Positions 5,293 through 5,730 of a stretch of DNA of 5,730 nt are shown piece by piece. A program made the position numbers and the translations under genes. Under the pieces are notes generated by a model. The model made no database searches. It worked only from the letters and a program-made list of their open reading frames with translations, and had not been told where the DNA came from. The first letter of the stretch is position 1; the number at the start of each line of letters is the position of its first letter. The stretch comes from Nitrospira sp. (GTDB taxonomy: Bacteria > Nitrospirota > Nitrospiria > Nitrospirales > Nitrospiraceae), in assembly GCA_025361385.1 (NCBI GenBank), contig JANYAJ010000023.1:1-5730 (forward strand). Direction: 5' to 3'.

Positions 5293-5364
5293 GACGTTAC
5301 TGTACCCTGCTTCTGCTCGCAGCCTCAATCATGGATTCTTCACAGCGCACGAAAGGGGAATCAG

Positions 5365-5730
5365 CTAGAGGCCCTGGAAGCAGGTCTTGAGAAAGGCCGC
5401 GGTCGCCTCCCAGGCTTCCGCCGTCGCATCGGCACGATAGCTCTCCACACGTTGCTCATTGCAAAACGCATGGGGGGCATTGGGGTAGGTCCGGACCTCG
5501 ACACGCTTCTTATACTCCGTCGCAGCGGCACGTAATCGATCGACATGCGGAGCCGGTGCCCATTGATCCAGCCCGGCTTGGTGATAGAGCAGGGGAGGAT
5601 AGAGGCTACTAATCTCTGTTTCCGGTTGCGGCACTCGCCCGTAATAGGCGACCGCAGCTCGGAGGCGTTTCCGTTGACAGGCGAACCGGATCGCATACGA
5701 TCCACCCATGCCGTAGCCGACGACGCCATG
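5365..5730 (-). CDS. dienelactone hydrolase family protein, C-terminal half, nucleophile position is Gly
   Basis: The last 121 residues of an alpha/beta-hydrolase of the dienelactone hydrolase (DLH) family; the N-terminal half lies beyond the window. The family enzymes hydrolyse dienelactones or other esters with a Cys (sometimes Ser)-Asp-His triad. The visible part begins at the nucleophile elbow VVGYGMGG. The family consensus is G-[YF]-C-x-G-G, but here the nucleophile codon (5710-5712) is GGC, glycine. The other two triad residues are in place: Asp in AGLDQWAP (codon 5566-5568) and His in NAPHAF (codon 5470-5472). The YHQAG..D and RTYPNAPHAF contexts are typical. The frame is intact to the stop, so this is not an obvious pseudogene. 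It may be a non-catalytic homologue or use another residue. An overlapping open frame in the same region is a shadow without family similarity. Confidence 0.85.
   Translation of the reverse strand, partial: HGVVGYGMGGSYAIRFACQRKRLRAAVAYYGRVPQPETEISSLYPPLLYHQAGLDQWAPAPHVDRLRAAATEYKKRVEVRTYPNAPHAFCNEQRVESYRADATAEAWEATAAFLKTCFQGL

Noticed and set aside
5293..5328. TTG start giving a 336-residue exported protein
   Set aside because: It would push charged residues and 12 extra residues ahead of the signal peptide, and no clear ribosome site supports it over the ATG at 5292. It cannot be fully excluded.
5361..5729. Second minus-strand open frame over the dienelactone hydrolase gene
   Set aside because: It is Arg/Ser/Pro-rich, lacks motifs and is out of frame with the conserved DLH residues. 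It is a shadow.
1..5730. CRISPR array, toxin-antitoxin pair, defence island, transposase or phage gene
   Set aside because: No regularly spaced repeats, paired small regulatory genes, or mobile-element proteins are visible in any frame. The window looks like a core chromosomal region.

Overview
The window is an ordinary-looking bacterial chromosome segment of about 55% GC (estimated by eye). It holds nine protein genes and one tRNA, with two genes cut by the window edges. A 141-base inverted-repeat element with arms of the type AGGATGCTGAAAAAGTCCGCC resembles dispersed repeats I associate with Nitrospira genomes. That resemblance comes from memory, not from a search. The Gram-negative features (lipoprotein pathway, Sec-exported protein, a possible sigma-54 promoter) fit such a host, so Nitrospira or a relative is my best guess, with moderate confidence.

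Layout. Positions 1-1404 (+) look like one transcription unit: the nuclease end of an AddA/RecB-type helicase-nuclease, a small TPR lipoprotein, and a small zincin-like metallopeptidase. The inverted-repeat element (1405-1547) then separates this unit from lgt, which runs towards it on the minus strand (1599-2411). A 342-base divergent region (2412-2753) carries a good sigma-70-type candidate for lgt and a sigma-54-type (-24/-12) candidate for a YtxH-domain protein (2754-3014). After a perfect 15-bp hairpin comes tRNA-Leu(UAA) with its own promoter-like boxes (3142-3231). Four bases beyond the tRNA is the stop codon of a head-on minus-strand gene for a zinc-ribbon membrane protein (3236-3790). 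Divergent from that is a DUF423 (YgdD-like) membrane protein (3914-4321). Its stop codon overlaps the stop of a minus-strand gene for an exported protein of unknown function (4318-5292). Behind that gene, on the same strand, is the C-terminal half of a dienelactone-hydrolase-family protein (5365-5730).

How the genes relate. Most are housekeeping or membrane and envelope functions: DNA repair, lipoprotein maturation, envelope stress, export. Lgt would lipidate the TPR lipoprotein, but this is a general pathway link and not evidence of a dedicated system. I see no mobile-element protein, CRISPR array, toxin-antitoxin pair or defence island. I do not find a convincing undescribed system here. 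The points most worth checking are the missing nucleophile in the dienelactone-hydrolase homologue, the inverted-repeat element, the sigma-54-like promoter of the YtxH gene, and the exported two-part protein of unknown function.
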